From: Palsa-295 sp963785585
GTDB taxonomy: Bacteria; Acidobacteriota; Terriglobia; Acidiferrales; UBA7541
Direction: 5' to 3'
Assembly: GCA_963785585.1 (NCBI GenBank)
Contig: CAWAVW010000004.1
Location: 248,001 to 312,000, forward strand
DNA length: 64,000 bases
The position numbers were made by a program, and so were the translations under genes. Below the pieces are notes generated by a model. It had not been told where the DNA came from, did no database searches, and saw nothing but the letters and a program-made list of their open reading frames with translations. Positions within the stretch are counted from its first letter, which is position 1, and every line of letters starts with the position of its first letter. Shown one piece after another: positions 9,197-17,903 of this stretch.

Positions 9197-9555
9197 CAAC
9201 TCCAGGGTATCGCGCGGAACGAATTGCGGAGGAAATCCGGAATGAAGTGAGCCTGATGCTGGCGGGAGAATTAAAGGATCCGCGACTGGCGGCACCGGTG
9301 AACATTACCGAGGTGCGCTTGGGCGCGGGCATGCGGACGATTCGAGTGTTCGTGACGCTGGAAGGAACCGAAGCGGAACGGGCGAAAACGCTGGAAGGAT
9401 TGCAGGCGGCGAAAGGCTACGTGCGACACGAATTGGTGGAGCGGCTGCACATGCGACGGGCGCCCGAGGTGCTTTTTATCCTCGATCAGACCGAAGAGAT
9501 CGGGAAACGCATCGACGAGCTGCTGAAGAAATCCGGCCCGCAGGAGAACGGCTAG
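9193..9555 (+). CDS. rbfA: 30S ribosome-binding factor RbfA
   Basis: RbfA binds the 30S subunit near the neck and helps 16S rRNA 5'-end maturation. The 120-residue sequence has the family features: RAERIAEEIRNEVSLML at the start, DPRL, VNITEVRLGAGMRTIRVFVT in the KH-like core, and LHMRRAPEVLFILDQTEEIGKRIDELL at the end. The ATG overlaps the stop of the DUF503 gene (ATGA), implying translational coupling. Confidence 0.95.
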   Translation: MTTPGYRAERIAEEIRNEVSLMLAGELKDPRLAAPVNITEVRLGAGMRTIRVFVTLEGTEAERAKTLEGLQAAKGYVRHELVERLHMRRAPEVLFILDQTEEIGKRIDELLKKSGPQENG

Positions 9556-9643
9556 CGCGTCTCGACTGACTCATCTGAGATTGCAAAGCGCGCTGCCTGT
9601 GCGAGGCGCGAAGTAGAAGTTCCGCAAGGCCCCAGGTAAAAAT

Positions 9644-10618
9644 ATGCCGCGACCTCCCAAACCGCCGCCGATTGACGGAATTCTCGTGGTGAACAAACCG
9701 AGCGGGAAAACCTCGCACGATGTGGTGGAATCGGTGCGCCAGATTGCCGGGTTCCGGGGAATCGGACACCTGGGAACGCTCGATCCGCTGGCGACGGGAG
9801 TGCTGGTGCTTGCGCTCGGCAAGGCCACGCGGCTGGCGCGTTTCTACAGCGGGCGGCGGAAGCGCTATACGTGCGCGGTGCGATTTGGGTTTGAGACCGA
9901 CACGTACGACGCGGATGGCGAAGCGTTGGGCCCGGATCAAGCACCGGCGCTCGACCGCGAGCATGTGGAAAGGCTGGCGACGCAGTTCGTGGGTAAAATT
10001 CAGCAGACTCCGCCGGCCTATTCGGCGAAAAAAATTAAAGGGACGCGCGCGCATGAGCTGGCGCGCAAGGAAAAGCCCGTCAATCTGGAGCCGGTGGAAG
10101 TGGAAGTCTTTGAATTTCGAATGACGGGCCTAGAAGGCTCGGTGGCGCGATTCACGGTGGAGTGCGGCAGCGGAACGTATATCCGTTCGCTGGCATACGA
10201 TCTGGGGAAGCTGCAGGGTACGGGCGCCCACCTGTCTGAAATTGAGCGCACGGCGGTGGGCGAATTCACAATCGACCACGCCATTTCGCTGGAAGAGCTG
10301 CAAGCCGATGCGCGCGCCGGAAAGCTGGCGGAGCGGGTGATCCGCAGTGAAAATTTACTGATGGATTTGCCGCGGGCGACGGTGCTGCCGATCGTGGAGA
10401 AGCGCGTGCGCCATGGCGCGAAATTCAATTTGTCGCTGGCGCAAATCCAGCCAGGGAAACCCAGCGCCGCGGAAGGCGCGCCCGCTGAACTCGATTCCGG
10501 CGAATGGAAACCGGCTCGGCTCCGCGTATTCAACCAGCAAGGCCAGTTGGTCGCCATCGCCGAACCTGTGGTTCCGCGGACGTACCAGCCGGTGTTGGTC
10601 CTCGAAGCGACGCCGTAG
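9644..10618 (+). CDS. truB: tRNA pseudouridine(55) synthase TruB
   Basis: TruB makes pseudouridine 55 in the T-loop of tRNAs. The 324 residues start with the family motif GILVVNKPSGKTSHDVV and contain the catalytic loop GHLGTLDPLATGVL, whose Asp is the nucleophile. Later come the conserved TPPAYSAKKIKG and SGTYIRSLAYDLG motifs, and a C-terminal PUA-like region. This closes the rimP-nusA-infB-DUF503-rbfA-truB operon. Its end faces the end of the minus-strand secretin gene across 45 nt. Confidence 0.96.
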   Translation: MPRPPKPPPIDGILVVNKPSGKTSHDVVESVRQIAGFRGIGHLGTLDPLATGVLVLALGKATRLARFYSGRRKRYTCAVRFGFETDTYDADGEALGPDQAPALDREHVERLATQFVGKIQQTPPAYSAKKIKGTRAHELARKEKPVNLEPVEVEVFEFRMTGLEGSVARFTVECGSGTYIRSLAYDLGKLQGTGAHLSEIERTAVGEFTIDHAISLEELQADARAGKLAERVIRSENLLMDLPRATVLPIVEKRVRHGAKFNLSLAQIQPGKPSAAEGAPAELDSGEWKPARLRVFNQQGQLVAIAEPVVPRTYQPVLVLEATP

Positions 10619-10663
10619 AAACCCCTCGGCCTTTCATACCATTTTTTTGAATGCAAAATCCCG

Positions 10664-13600
10664 CTACTGCGGCTGTGCGGGCTGCTGGGGATTGGCCTGT
10701 TGCGGGTTTCCTTCCAGCGGATTGGCGGGCGGCGGATTCGTCGCGGGCGGCGGGTTCGCTGGTTGCGCGCCGGGCGACGGCAATGGGCGCTCCTGCTGAG
10801 GTGCGGGCTGTGATGGCGTTTCCTGGGGAGCCGGCTGCGCGGGCGCGGGAACTTCGGGCGCGCTGCGGCGCTCCTGCTGGGTGAAGCCGAAGGAGCCGGC
10901 GCCTTCGAGGGCGCCGCGACCGGCGTAGATCACGTGATCCTTTCGGGTGTTCAGCGCGACGAGGCGCGGCGTGACGAGAATCAGCAATTCGGTGTCGGTG
11001 TTGTTCGCGGTCTGAAGTCCGCCGAAGCCGAAACCGTTGTACGGCAGGTTAGCGACGCCGGGAGTTCCGTTGAGATTTGTGTTGCGCTGCGGAGCGATAT
11101 ATTCGGCGATGCGAGCGGTTTGGCCGATGTTGACGCGCACGGTCTGATGAAGCTCTTCGTTGTTGACGACTGGGATGTTGTTCAGGCTCGACCCGGCGAG
11201 ACTGCTGAGTGTCAGCTCGAATTGCAGGGTAACTTCCTTGTCTTCGTGAATGCGCGGCGTGGCTTTCACTTTCAGCCCAATGTCGATGTATTCGGCGTTG
11301 GGGAATTGTGTTCCGGTGCTGGCGACGTTGCCGATGAAGGAAGATGAATTCAGGATGATGGAGACGTTGTTCGATTGATTGTTGGTGACGGCCAGGTCCG
11401 GAATTCCGTCGGCGTTAAAGTCGGCGGTGGCGCAGGAATCCGGCGCGGTGCCCAGAGCCAACTCGACAAAGGAGCTGAAGGTGCCGTCGCCAATGCCGAG
11501 GAGCAAGGCGACGGAATCGTCGCCCTGAGCCGTCACGGCCAGGTCGGGGCGACCATCGACGTTGTAGTCGGCGACCGCGATGGATGTGGGATTCGTTCCG
11601 GCGGCAAAATCCTGACGGGGAAGAGCGGCGGTGCCGAAAGTGCCGTCGCCATTGCCGAGAAAAATAGAGACAGCATTACCAACGGAGTTTGCAGAGGTGG
11701 GCGCGCCGCTATCGGCGACGGCGAGGTCGATAATGCCGTCGCCATTGAAGTCGCCGGGCGCGACAAACAGAGGGGTAACGCCGGTCGCGTAGGTGACTCC
11801 CTTCGCAAAGGTGCCATCGCCGTTGCCGAGGAAAATTTCAAGAGTGTTGTCGTTGGAATTGGTGACCGCCAGATCGATCTTGCCGTCGCCATTGAAATCG
11901 TCCGCGAGCACGCAGGTGGGCGCGGCGCCGCTGGCAAAAGGAGTGAGCGGAGTAAACGTGCCGTCGCCCTTGCCGATGAACACTTCGATGGTGTTGTCAG
12001 CTTTATTTGCAACAACCAGGTCGGGAGTGCCGTCGCCGTTCACGTCGGTGGCGATCACCGAGACAGGTTGGTTGCCGGTGATAATGGAAGTGCCGGTGGC
12101 AAATGTGCCGTCGCCGTTGCCAAGCAGGACGGTGAGGTTGTTGGTGGTCTGATTGGCGACCACCATGTCTACGTTATCGTTTGTGGTGGCGTTAAAAACT
12201 CCCGTGGCGATGGATGCGGGCCCGGTGCCCACAGTGACGGTGGTGGGCGTTTGAAATGTACCGTCGCCGACGCCGAGAAATACGGAGACCGTCCCGTCGG
12301 TGTAATTGGCGATGGCCATATCCTGAAAGCCGTCGGCATTAAAATCGGCAGTGGTGATGAAGTCCGGATTGGTGCCCGTGGCCAGCGTGGTGACCGGGAA
12401 GTTCGAGGCGCCCACGCCGGGAATATTCACGCCGGTGCTGCTGCCGAGGCTGGCGGAATATTGCGCGAGCGAGACAGGATATCGCTCTCCGACGAAGAAG
12501 GTGGCGGGCTGGCCGTCCTCCGCGCGAAGCATGATCCGGCGGCCGCTGTGGACGCTCGATAGCGTTTCCGAGAGTTGCGCGGTGGCGCCGGGGAGCGTAC
12601 CGATGAATGTCGTTTTGCCGCCGCCGAAGGCGAAGAGCGGCGGAATCAGGACGCTCGACGCCAGTTGTCCGGAGGCGAGCAGAGCTGCAATTTGCGACGC
12701 GGTTAGTCCGGAAAGCGACGTGGGCTGGCCGAAAATTTCGGTCAGCACGGCGATCAAGCCTTCGGCTCCCATCTGCGCTTCCTGCACCGCGTTGGACGGA
12801 ATCGAATAAATCTGTGCGGTCTGCGGCCCGAGAACTCCGATTCCGGTTTGTTTGGTACGGTCCATCTCGACGAGCATGACTTCCAGGACGAGTTCCGCCT
12901 GCGGCTTTTCGAGGTCGTCGATCAGTCCGGTGGCGACGGCCATCGCCTGCGGGGAAGCGCGCATGGTGATCGAGCGGGTCTTCGAATCGAGGTCGGTGCG
13001 GGTGACGCCGGCGATTTCGCGAACGAGCCGTGAAATTTCAGTGATCTGATCGGGAGTTTCTGATGAGGAAAAGATCACGGTCCTCACAATGGAAACGTCG
13101 TAGTCCTTTCGTTTCTGCGGGGTGTCTGGCGCTACGAAGAATAGTCCCTTGGTGAGTGGGCGCCAGAAAGTACCGGTCGCTTCGCCGAGCACTCGCGTGA
13201 CGGTGGCGAAATCCACGTCGTCGAGGTCCAGGCGCACGGGGCGCTGGCGAACGTCCACATCGAAGGCGACCTCGACGCCAAATCGCCGCGCGATTTCTTC
13301 GTAGGCACCCTGGGTTTCGCCGCGCAAGTGGAAGGTCTGTGTGCCGGGAAGATGCTCGAGCAGAACTTGTTTGGCAAGTTGCGGTTCGGAGGAAACGTGC
13401 CGCACGAGCGTTGGATCGAGCGCGGCCAGTTCGGTCAGGCGTTCGGCCAGAACTTTGTTCGTGGGATCGATCTCGCGGGCCTGACGAAGCAGACGAACGG
13501 CGGCTGCGATTTGGCCGGAGACGGCGTCGCGCTCGGCGGTGTCCATTTTGTCCTGCACTACGTGGGCACGGGCGGCGGCGTATCCTTGCACGTAGGCAAA

Positions 13601-13927
13601 ATTACTGGGATCGAAATGGACGGCGTCGTCGTATTCCTCGTAGGCGGTTTGCCAGTCGCCCGCCTCGGCGGCTTTGGCGGCGCGTTTCTGGGCTTCCTTG
13701 GCTTTCTTCACGTCTTGCTTGCGCGGCGGAGCAGCGGTGGCCTGCATTTGAGGCGCGGTCGCGGGAGTGGCGCTTTGCTGCAGCGATGACGGAGACGCGG
13801 ACGGTGCCGGCGCTTGCGAGGCCGCCTGCGCGAGCGAGGCGACAGGGCTGAATGCGAGCGAGTAGATCAGCAGGATGGCAAGGCTCGACATCCGGTGACG
13901 GAGCGGTTTGTGACTGCGGAAGGACAT
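10664..13927 (-). CDS. secretin with inserted seven-repeat FG-GAP propeller
   Basis: From ATG 13927 the product has 1087 residues. Order: a signal peptide (basic n-region, then SSLAILLIYSLAFSPVASLA); TPR-like helices (about 80-170); an STN/secretin N domain (about 185-275, FHLRGETQGAYEEIARRFGV); a second N-type domain (to about 345). The first half of a type II/III secretin domain follows (LVLEVMLVEMDRTKQTGIGV, VGERYPVSLAQYS at about 480). Seven FG-GAP/VCBS repeats come next (about 516-863), then the second secretin half (YIDIGLKVKATPRIHEDKEV, then LLILVTPRLVAL) and a Pro/Gln-rich tail. Secretins form outer-membrane gates for type II secretion or type IV pili. The insert sits where secretins normally run straight from the RxPV segment into the DIGLKL segment. 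An earlier in-frame start at 14083 would place 52 residues before the signal peptide and is unlikely. Confidence 0.88.
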   Translation of the reverse strand: MSFRSHKPLRHRMSSLAILLIYSLAFSPVASLAQAASQAPAPSASPSSLQQSATPATAPQMQATAAPPRKQDVKKAKEAQKRAAKAAEAGDWQTAYEEYDDAVHFDPSNFAYVQGYAAARAHVVQDKMDTAERDAVSGQIAAAVRLLRQAREIDPTNKVLAERLTELAALDPTLVRHVSSEPQLAKQVLLEHLPGTQTFHLRGETQGAYEEIARRFGVEVAFDVDVRQRPVRLDLDDVDFATVTRVLGEATGTFWRPLTKGLFFVAPDTPQKRKDYDVSIVRTVIFSSSETPDQITEISRLVREIAGVTRTDLDSKTRSITMRASPQAMAVATGLIDDLEKPQAELVLEVMLVEMDRTKQTGIGVLGPQTAQIYSIPSNAVQEAQMGAEGLIAVLTEIFGQPTSLSGLTASQIAALLASGQLASSVLIPPLFAFGGGKTTFIGTLPGATAQLSETLSSVHSGRRIMLRAEDGQPATFFVGERYPVSLAQYSASLGSSTGVNIPGVGASNFPVTTLATGTNPDFITTADFNADGFQDMAIANYTDGTVSVFLGVGDGTFQTPTTVTVGTGPASIATGVFNATTNDNVDMVVANQTTNNLTVLLGNGDGTFATGTSIITGNQPVSVIATDVNGDGTPDLVVANKADNTIEVFIGKGDGTFTPLTPFASGAAPTCVLADDFNGDGKIDLAVTNSNDNTLEIFLGNGDGTFAKGVTYATGVTPLFVAPGDFNGDGIIDLAVADSGAPTSANSVGNAVSIFLGNGDGTFGTAALPRQDFAAGTNPTSIAVADYNVDGRPDLAVTAQGDDSVALLLGIGDGTFSSFVELALGTAPDSCATADFNADGIPDLAVTNNQSNNVSIILNSSSFIGNVASTGTQFPNAEYIDIGLKVKATPRIHEDKEVTLQFELTLSSLAGSSLNNIPVVNNEELHQTVRVNIGQTARIAEYIAPQRNTNLNGTPGVANLPYNGFGFGGLQTANNTDTELLILVTPRLVALNTRKDHVIYAGRGALEGAGSFGFTQQERRSAPEVPAPAQPAPQETPSQPAPQQERPLPSPGAQPANPPPATNPPPANPLEGNPQQANPQQPAQPQ
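11339..12382 (-). repeat. seven tandem FG-GAP/VCBS coding repeats
   Basis: Seven copies of about 48-50 codons (one about 61), each of the form GTxPxSIAxxDFNxDGxxDLAVxN followed by VxxFLGNGDGTF. Six keep a calcium-loop-like DxNxDGxxD; the second copy (VFNATTNDNVD) is degenerate. Seven repeats would close a seven-bladed integrin-type propeller. The DNA shows an approximate 150-nt periodicity. Confidence 0.9.
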
Positions 13928-14067
13928 CACACTATAAGATGGTAGTTTAGCGTGAAAGGTAAGCAAGGTGTTCGAATCTGGTGGGAATCGAATAAGGCCA
14001 GCGAAATCAGGAAAGTGGGTGGTTCCGGGCGGCACACAAATGGGGGGTTGAAGGGACTTGAATTCGC

Positions 14068-14096
14068 TTGATTTCACGTTCACACGGCGTTAAACT
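14068..14096 (+). promoter_or_regulatory. promoter of the FTR1/ABC iron operon
   Basis: TTGATT (14068-14073), a 17-nt spacer and TAAACT (14091-14096). The predicted transcription start falls at about 14103, inside the palindrome that begins at 14101. Confidence 0.6.
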
Positions 14097-14100
14097 CGAA

Positions 14101-14131
14101 TTTCCAGTTGTAAATGGTTTACAACTGGAAA
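14101..14131 (+). promoter_or_regulatory. perfect 14-bp palindrome, probable operator
   Basis: TTTCCAGTTGTAAA (14101-14114), TGG, then its exact reverse complement (14118-14131). It covers the predicted transcription start and ends 4 nt before the FTR1 start codon. The only ribosome-binding-like sequence, GGAA at 14127-14130, lies in the right arm. It could be a repressor operator, or a 5' RNA hairpin hiding the ribosome binding site. It does not match the Fur box or the classical DtxR/IdeR 19-mer. It is somewhat like a Rex site but with the wrong central spacing. Confidence 0.7.
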
Positions 14132-14135
14132 TGCT

Positions 14136-15410
14136 ATGCTCTCAGCCCTACTTCTTGCTCTCCGTGAAGGCGTCGAAGCCGCGCTGGTTGTCGGCATTGT
14201 CCTCGTTTATTTGAACCGGACCGGGCGCCGGGCTCTTTCCTCGTACGTGTGGGGTGGCGTGATTCTGGCCGCCGGTGCGAGCTTTGCCGCGGCGGTGCTG
14301 TTGCAGCGCTGGCAGGTGAACGAAGACGGATTTGAAGGCGTGTTGATGCTGGTCGCGTCGGCGCTGGTAGTGTCGATGATCGTGTGGATGAATCGCGCGG
14401 CGCGGCACTTGAAAAAGGAAATCGAGCAGCGCGTCGAAACCTATGCGCAGCGCGAAACACGCGCTGGCGGATGGGCGATCGGATTTTTTGTGTTTCTGAT
14501 GGTGGTGCGAGAAGGCGCGGAGCTGGTGCTGATCCTGCGCGCCGTGGAGCTTTCGAGCGCAGGCGTTCAGGTATGGATCGGGACGGCTTTGGGCATCGCG
14601 ATCGCGATTGCGGTGGGATTGTTCTTCTTCCAGGGAACGCTGAAGATTCCGCTGCACCGTTTCTTCAAGGCGACCAGCGCGATTCTGATGGTGGTGGCGT
14701 TTCAACTGGCGCTGACGGGCATCCACGAGTTGAGCGAATCGATGTGGATTCCGTCGAGCAAGACGGAGATGTCCACGATCGGGCCGATCGTCCGCAACGA
14801 AGTATTTTTCTTTGTGATCATTCTGGGTTTTGCGGCGCTGGTGGTGCTGCGCGAATGGTTCAGCTCGAAGGATCCCGCTGCGGAGAAAAAGGGCGGCGCG
14901 GAGTCCAATCCCGCGGATCGTCGGATGCGCGAGTATGAGTTTCGCCGCCAGCGTCGATGGAGTTTTGCAGCGGCGATTTTGTGCGTGACGGTGGTTTTCG
15001 CGTTCGCGGGAGAATACGTGTACGGGCGCGTGGCGGCTGCGCCGGTTCCGGCGAAGGCGCTCGTTGCGGATAACAGCGTGGTGCGCGTGCCTCTCGCCGA
15101 ACTGACCGATTCCAGCCTTCATTACTACACCACCGAGGTGGATCATACGGTGATTCGCTTCCTGGTGATCCATCAAAGCAATGGAAGCTACGCCACGGCG
15201 CTCGACGCGTGCCAGATTTGCGGCGCGTCCGGATACCGGCAGGAAGGGCAGAACATCATCTGTCGCAACTGCGCTGCGGCGATCTACGTTCCGTCGATCG
15301 GTGAGTCCGGCGGTTGCAATCCCATCCTCGTAAAGTCGCATGTGGAAGCGGGCCAAGTGGTGATCGACCTTTCCTCTCTCGCTGACTCCGTGGCGAAGAT
15401 TCATTCCTGA
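14136..15410 (+). CDS. FTR1-family iron permease fused to a DUF2318 domain
   Basis: 424 residues in two parts. Residues 1-240 are an FTR1/EfeU-type permease with about seven membrane helices and the two iron-binding motifs REGVE (10-14) and REGAE (125-129), which are needed for transport in this family. After a charged linker and another membrane helix (275-292), residues 315-424 form an extracytoplasmic DUF2318 domain with CQIC (359-362), CRNC (376-379) and Cys394, a probable metal or Fe-S site. In Campylobacter (Cj1658-Cj1663) and E. coli Fet systems these are separate proteins acting with P19/FetP; here they are fused and no P19 gene is nearby. It heads an operon with two ABC permeases and an ATPase. 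ATG 14136 follows the palindrome. Confidence 0.88.
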   Translation: MLSALLLALREGVEAALVVGIVLVYLNRTGRRALSSYVWGGVILAAGASFAAAVLLQRWQVNEDGFEGVLMLVASALVVSMIVWMNRAARHLKKEIEQRVETYAQRETRAGGWAIGFFVFLMVVREGAELVLILRAVELSSAGVQVWIGTALGIAIAIAVGLFFFQGTLKIPLHRFFKATSAILMVVAFQLALTGIHELSESMWIPSSKTEMSTIGPIVRNEVFFFVIILGFAALVVLREWFSSKDPAAEKKGGAESNPADRRMREYEFRRQRRWSFAAAILCVTVVFAFAGEYVYGRVAAAPVPAKALVADNSVVRVPLAELTDSSLHYYTTEVDHTVIRFLVIHQSNGSYATALDACQICGASGYRQEGQNIICRNCAAAIYVPSIGESGGCNPILVKSHVEAGQVVIDLSSLADSVAKIHS

Positions 15411-15414
15411 CGCA

Positions 15415-16746
15415 ATGTTTGCCCGCCTGGTAGGTGAATCGTTCATCCGCAACCCGCGGCGAAAAGTGTTGACGGCTGCCGCGCTGGTGGTGGGCATGGC
15501 CGTGGCGACGGCCACGCTCACGATTGCCCTGGAGGTGGGCGACCGGCTGGCGCGGGAATTCCGCAGCCTTGGGGCGAATTTGCTGGTGACTCCGCAAGCC
15601 GACACGCTACCCGTCGAAATTGGCGGGGTGGATTATCGGCCCGTGGACGAGGGCGCGTACCTGAAGGAAGCGGATCTTGGAAAGTTGAAAATGATTTTCT
15701 GGCGGCACAATATTCTGGGATTTACTCCGTTTTTAGATGTGCCTGCGTTGCTTGGAAATGCGCCGGATCGAGGCGCGACGCCGGTGACGCTTGTCGGCAC
15801 ATGGTACAAGCACCGCGTAGCGGTTCCGGACGGGACGAGCTTCGAAACGGGCGTGAGCTTCACGCATCCTTCGTGGAAGCTGCGCGGCGAATGGTTTGGC
15901 GACGATGCGCAGGATTGCGTGGTGGGAGCGGCGCTGGCGGAGAAATATCCCGGCGGCATCGCGGTCGGGCAGACGATTTATGTAACGGCGGCACGCCCGG
16001 CGACGGCGACTGCGAGTGCGCCGGTGGCGTTGCACGTGACGGGAATCGTTTCTACCGGCGACACGGAAGATTCCGCGATTCTGGTACCGCTCGGTATTGC
16101 GCAATCGATTTCCGGTCACTCCGGAGAGTACCGCGATCTTTTCATCAGCGCGCTGACGAAGCCCGCGGACGCGCTCGCGGAGCGCGGCGAACGCGCGCAG
16201 ACCGACAAGAACGTGCAACTGACGCCCGCGGAATACGATCGCTGGTTTTGTTCGCCGTACATTTCGTCGATCAGCTACCAGATTCGTACGGTAATCCCAG
16301 GCACCGATGTGCGGGCCATCCGGCGCGTGGCGGAAACGGAAGGGCGCGTGCTTTCGCGCGTCGGAACTTTGCTGTGGATCGTGACGCTTGCGGCGCTGGG
16401 GGCGGCGGCCTTGGCCGTGGCTGCGACTTCAGCAACGACGGTACTTGAGCGGCGCGCGGAAATTGGAGTGATGAAAGCGCTCGGGGCGAGCAACACGCTC
16501 GTGGGTGGAATTTTTCTTGCGGAGCAGCTTCTGCTGGCGCTCGCGGGCGGCGCGATTGGATTTTTGGTGGGCGCGGCGCTGGCGAGATTGCTGGGCGAAA
16601 GTGTGTTTGGAACGCCGGCATCCCCTCGTATCGTGTTGCTGCCGGTGGTGCTGGCGCTGGCGGCGATCGTGGCGCTGGCCGGCAGCTTGATTCCCCTGCG
16701 GCGCGCTTCGCGTTTTGAGCCTGCGCTTATTTTGCGAGGCGAGTGA
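15415..16746 (+). CDS. FtsX/MacB-like ABC permease, Fet-type iron system (1)
   Basis: 443 residues with the MacB layout: one N-terminal membrane helix (about 18-40), a large extracytoplasmic domain (about 45-310), then three helices in an FtsX domain (IGVMKALGASNTLVGGIFLAEQ). It starts 4 nt after the FTR1 stop. Paired permeases of this type (Cj1661/Cj1662) follow FTR1-P19 in the Campylobacter and E. coli Fet operons, where the ABC part is needed for full iron uptake or periplasmic handling. MacB-type permeases work by mechanotransmission rather than by passing substrate through a channel. That suggests a role on the periplasmic DUF2318 domain, which is inference. Confidence 0.85.
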   Translation: MFARLVGESFIRNPRRKVLTAAALVVGMAVATATLTIALEVGDRLAREFRSLGANLLVTPQADTLPVEIGGVDYRPVDEGAYLKEADLGKLKMIFWRHNILGFTPFLDVPALLGNAPDRGATPVTLVGTWYKHRVAVPDGTSFETGVSFTHPSWKLRGEWFGDDAQDCVVGAALAEKYPGGIAVGQTIYVTAARPATATASAPVALHVTGIVSTGDTEDSAILVPLGIAQSISGHSGEYRDLFISALTKPADALAERGERAQTDKNVQLTPAEYDRWFCSPYISSISYQIRTVIPGTDVRAIRRVAETEGRVLSRVGTLLWIVTLAALGAAALAVAATSATTVLERRAEIGVMKALGASNTLVGGIFLAEQLLLALAGGAIGFLVGAALARLLGESVFGTPASPRIVLLPVVLALAAIVALAGSLIPLRRASRFEPALILRGE

Positions 16747-17897
16747 TGTTCTGGCGGCTGGTTTTCAAATTGCTGCGGGGAAGCAGTGGGCGACTCGCGG
16801 TGGCGGTACTCGCGCTGGTGAGCGGCGCGGCGGTGATTTCCGCGCTGATGAATCTGGATTTGGACGTAGAGCACAAGCTGACCCGGGAATTCCGGACGCT
16901 CGGCGCGAACGTAGTGATTTCGCCGGCGGCGAACGCATCCGGAGCGCTTGATTCCTCGGCGCCCGCGTTGCTTGGCGAATTCGACGTAGCCGCTGCGATT
17001 GGGCAGCCGAAGTTCATGGAAGCGAATTCGCCGATCACCGCGGCGGCGCCGTTTCTTTACGTTGTGGCACGGTCCGGAGATACGCGAGTCGTTGTGGCTG
17101 GTACGTGGCTCGATCAGCTGCAGCAACTCAATCCGACCTGGCGCCTTGCAGGGTCTTGGATTCGTTCGCGAGAAGATTCGTCGCACTGCCTGCTAGGCCG
17201 GGACGTCGCGCGAAAACTAAATCTCGCGACCGGCGGCACGCTCGCGCTGCATACGCCGCAAACTACGATGAGTTGCACTGTTTCCGGTGTGATCGATTCA
17301 GGCGGAAACGAAGACAACCAGGTGTTTGCGTCGCTGCACGCGATTCAGGCGCTTGCGGCTCTACCGGGCGGCGTAAGTGTGGCGCAGATCAGCGTGAACG
17401 GTTCACCGGAGGTGATCGCGAACGTTGCGTCCGAACTGGCGCGGGATTTGCCGGACTATCAGGTTCGTCCTGTGCGAGACGTAGCCGAGGCAGAGGGAGC
17501 GCTGCTAGGTCGAATCCGTTTGCTGATCCTGGCGATGGTGATTTTGATTCTGGCGCTGACCGCGCTGTGCGTGCTGGGAACGATGGCGGCGCTGGCGATG
17601 GAGCGGCGCGAAGACGTGGGATTGATGAAGGCGCTGGGTGGCTCGATCACGCGGGTTGTGGGAATATTTCTGGCTGAAGTGGGAGTGCTGGGAGCGGCCG
17701 GAGGCTTGATTGGCAGCCTGCTTGGATTTGTGCTGTCGTACTGGATGGGCTTGCGCGTTTTCGGGACCGCGATTTCGCCGCGCTGGATTGTTTTCCCGGT
17801 GACGGTGGCGCTGATGATTCTGGTGGCGCTGGCGGGCGCGCTGCCGTTGCGGCTGCTGGGGCGCGTAAAGCCGGCGGCGATTTTGCGGGGAGAATAG
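16746..17897 (+). CDS. FtsX/MacB-like ABC permease, Fet-type iron system (2)
   Basis: 383 residues and the same topology as the preceding permease: N-terminal helix, periplasmic domain, and a C-terminal FtsX block with VGLMKALGGSITRVVGIFLAE. The two share the start pattern EFRxLGANxxxxP and the end LxRxxPAxILRGE, so they are paralogues likely to form a heterodimer. The ATG overlaps the upstream stop by one base (TGATG). A GTG three bases earlier is also possible. Confidence 0.85.
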   Translation: MFWRLVFKLLRGSSGRLAVAVLALVSGAAVISALMNLDLDVEHKLTREFRTLGANVVISPAANASGALDSSAPALLGEFDVAAAIGQPKFMEANSPITAAAPFLYVVARSGDTRVVVAGTWLDQLQQLNPTWRLAGSWIRSREDSSHCLLGRDVARKLNLATGGTLALHTPQTTMSCTVSGVIDSGGNEDNQVFASLHAIQALAALPGGVSVAQISVNGSPEVIANVASELARDLPDYQVRPVRDVAEAEGALLGRIRLLILAMVILILALTALCVLGTMAALAMERREDVGLMKALGGSITRVVGIFLAEVGVLGAAGGLIGSLLGFVLSYWMGLRVFGTAISPRWIVFPVTVALMILVALAGALPLRLLGRVKPAAILRGE

Positions 17898-17903
17898 CGA
17901 GCG

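Noticed and set aside
10619..10663. Terminator between convergent truB and secretin genes
   Set aside because: There is a T run but no convincing GC-rich stem.
11375..12562. Plus-strand repetitive open frame (GDGQVRNSVGVKVGG-like repeats), and a possible CRISPR-like repeat pattern
   Set aside because: The roughly 150-nt periodicity comes from the FG-GAP coding repeats on the minus strand. Units are diverged and far too long for CRISPR repeats and spacers.
14148..15605. Minus-strand open frame of about 485 codons opposite the FTR1 gene
   Set aside because: His/Arg/Gln-rich antisense translation; FTR1 and DUF2318 motifs are clear on the other strand.
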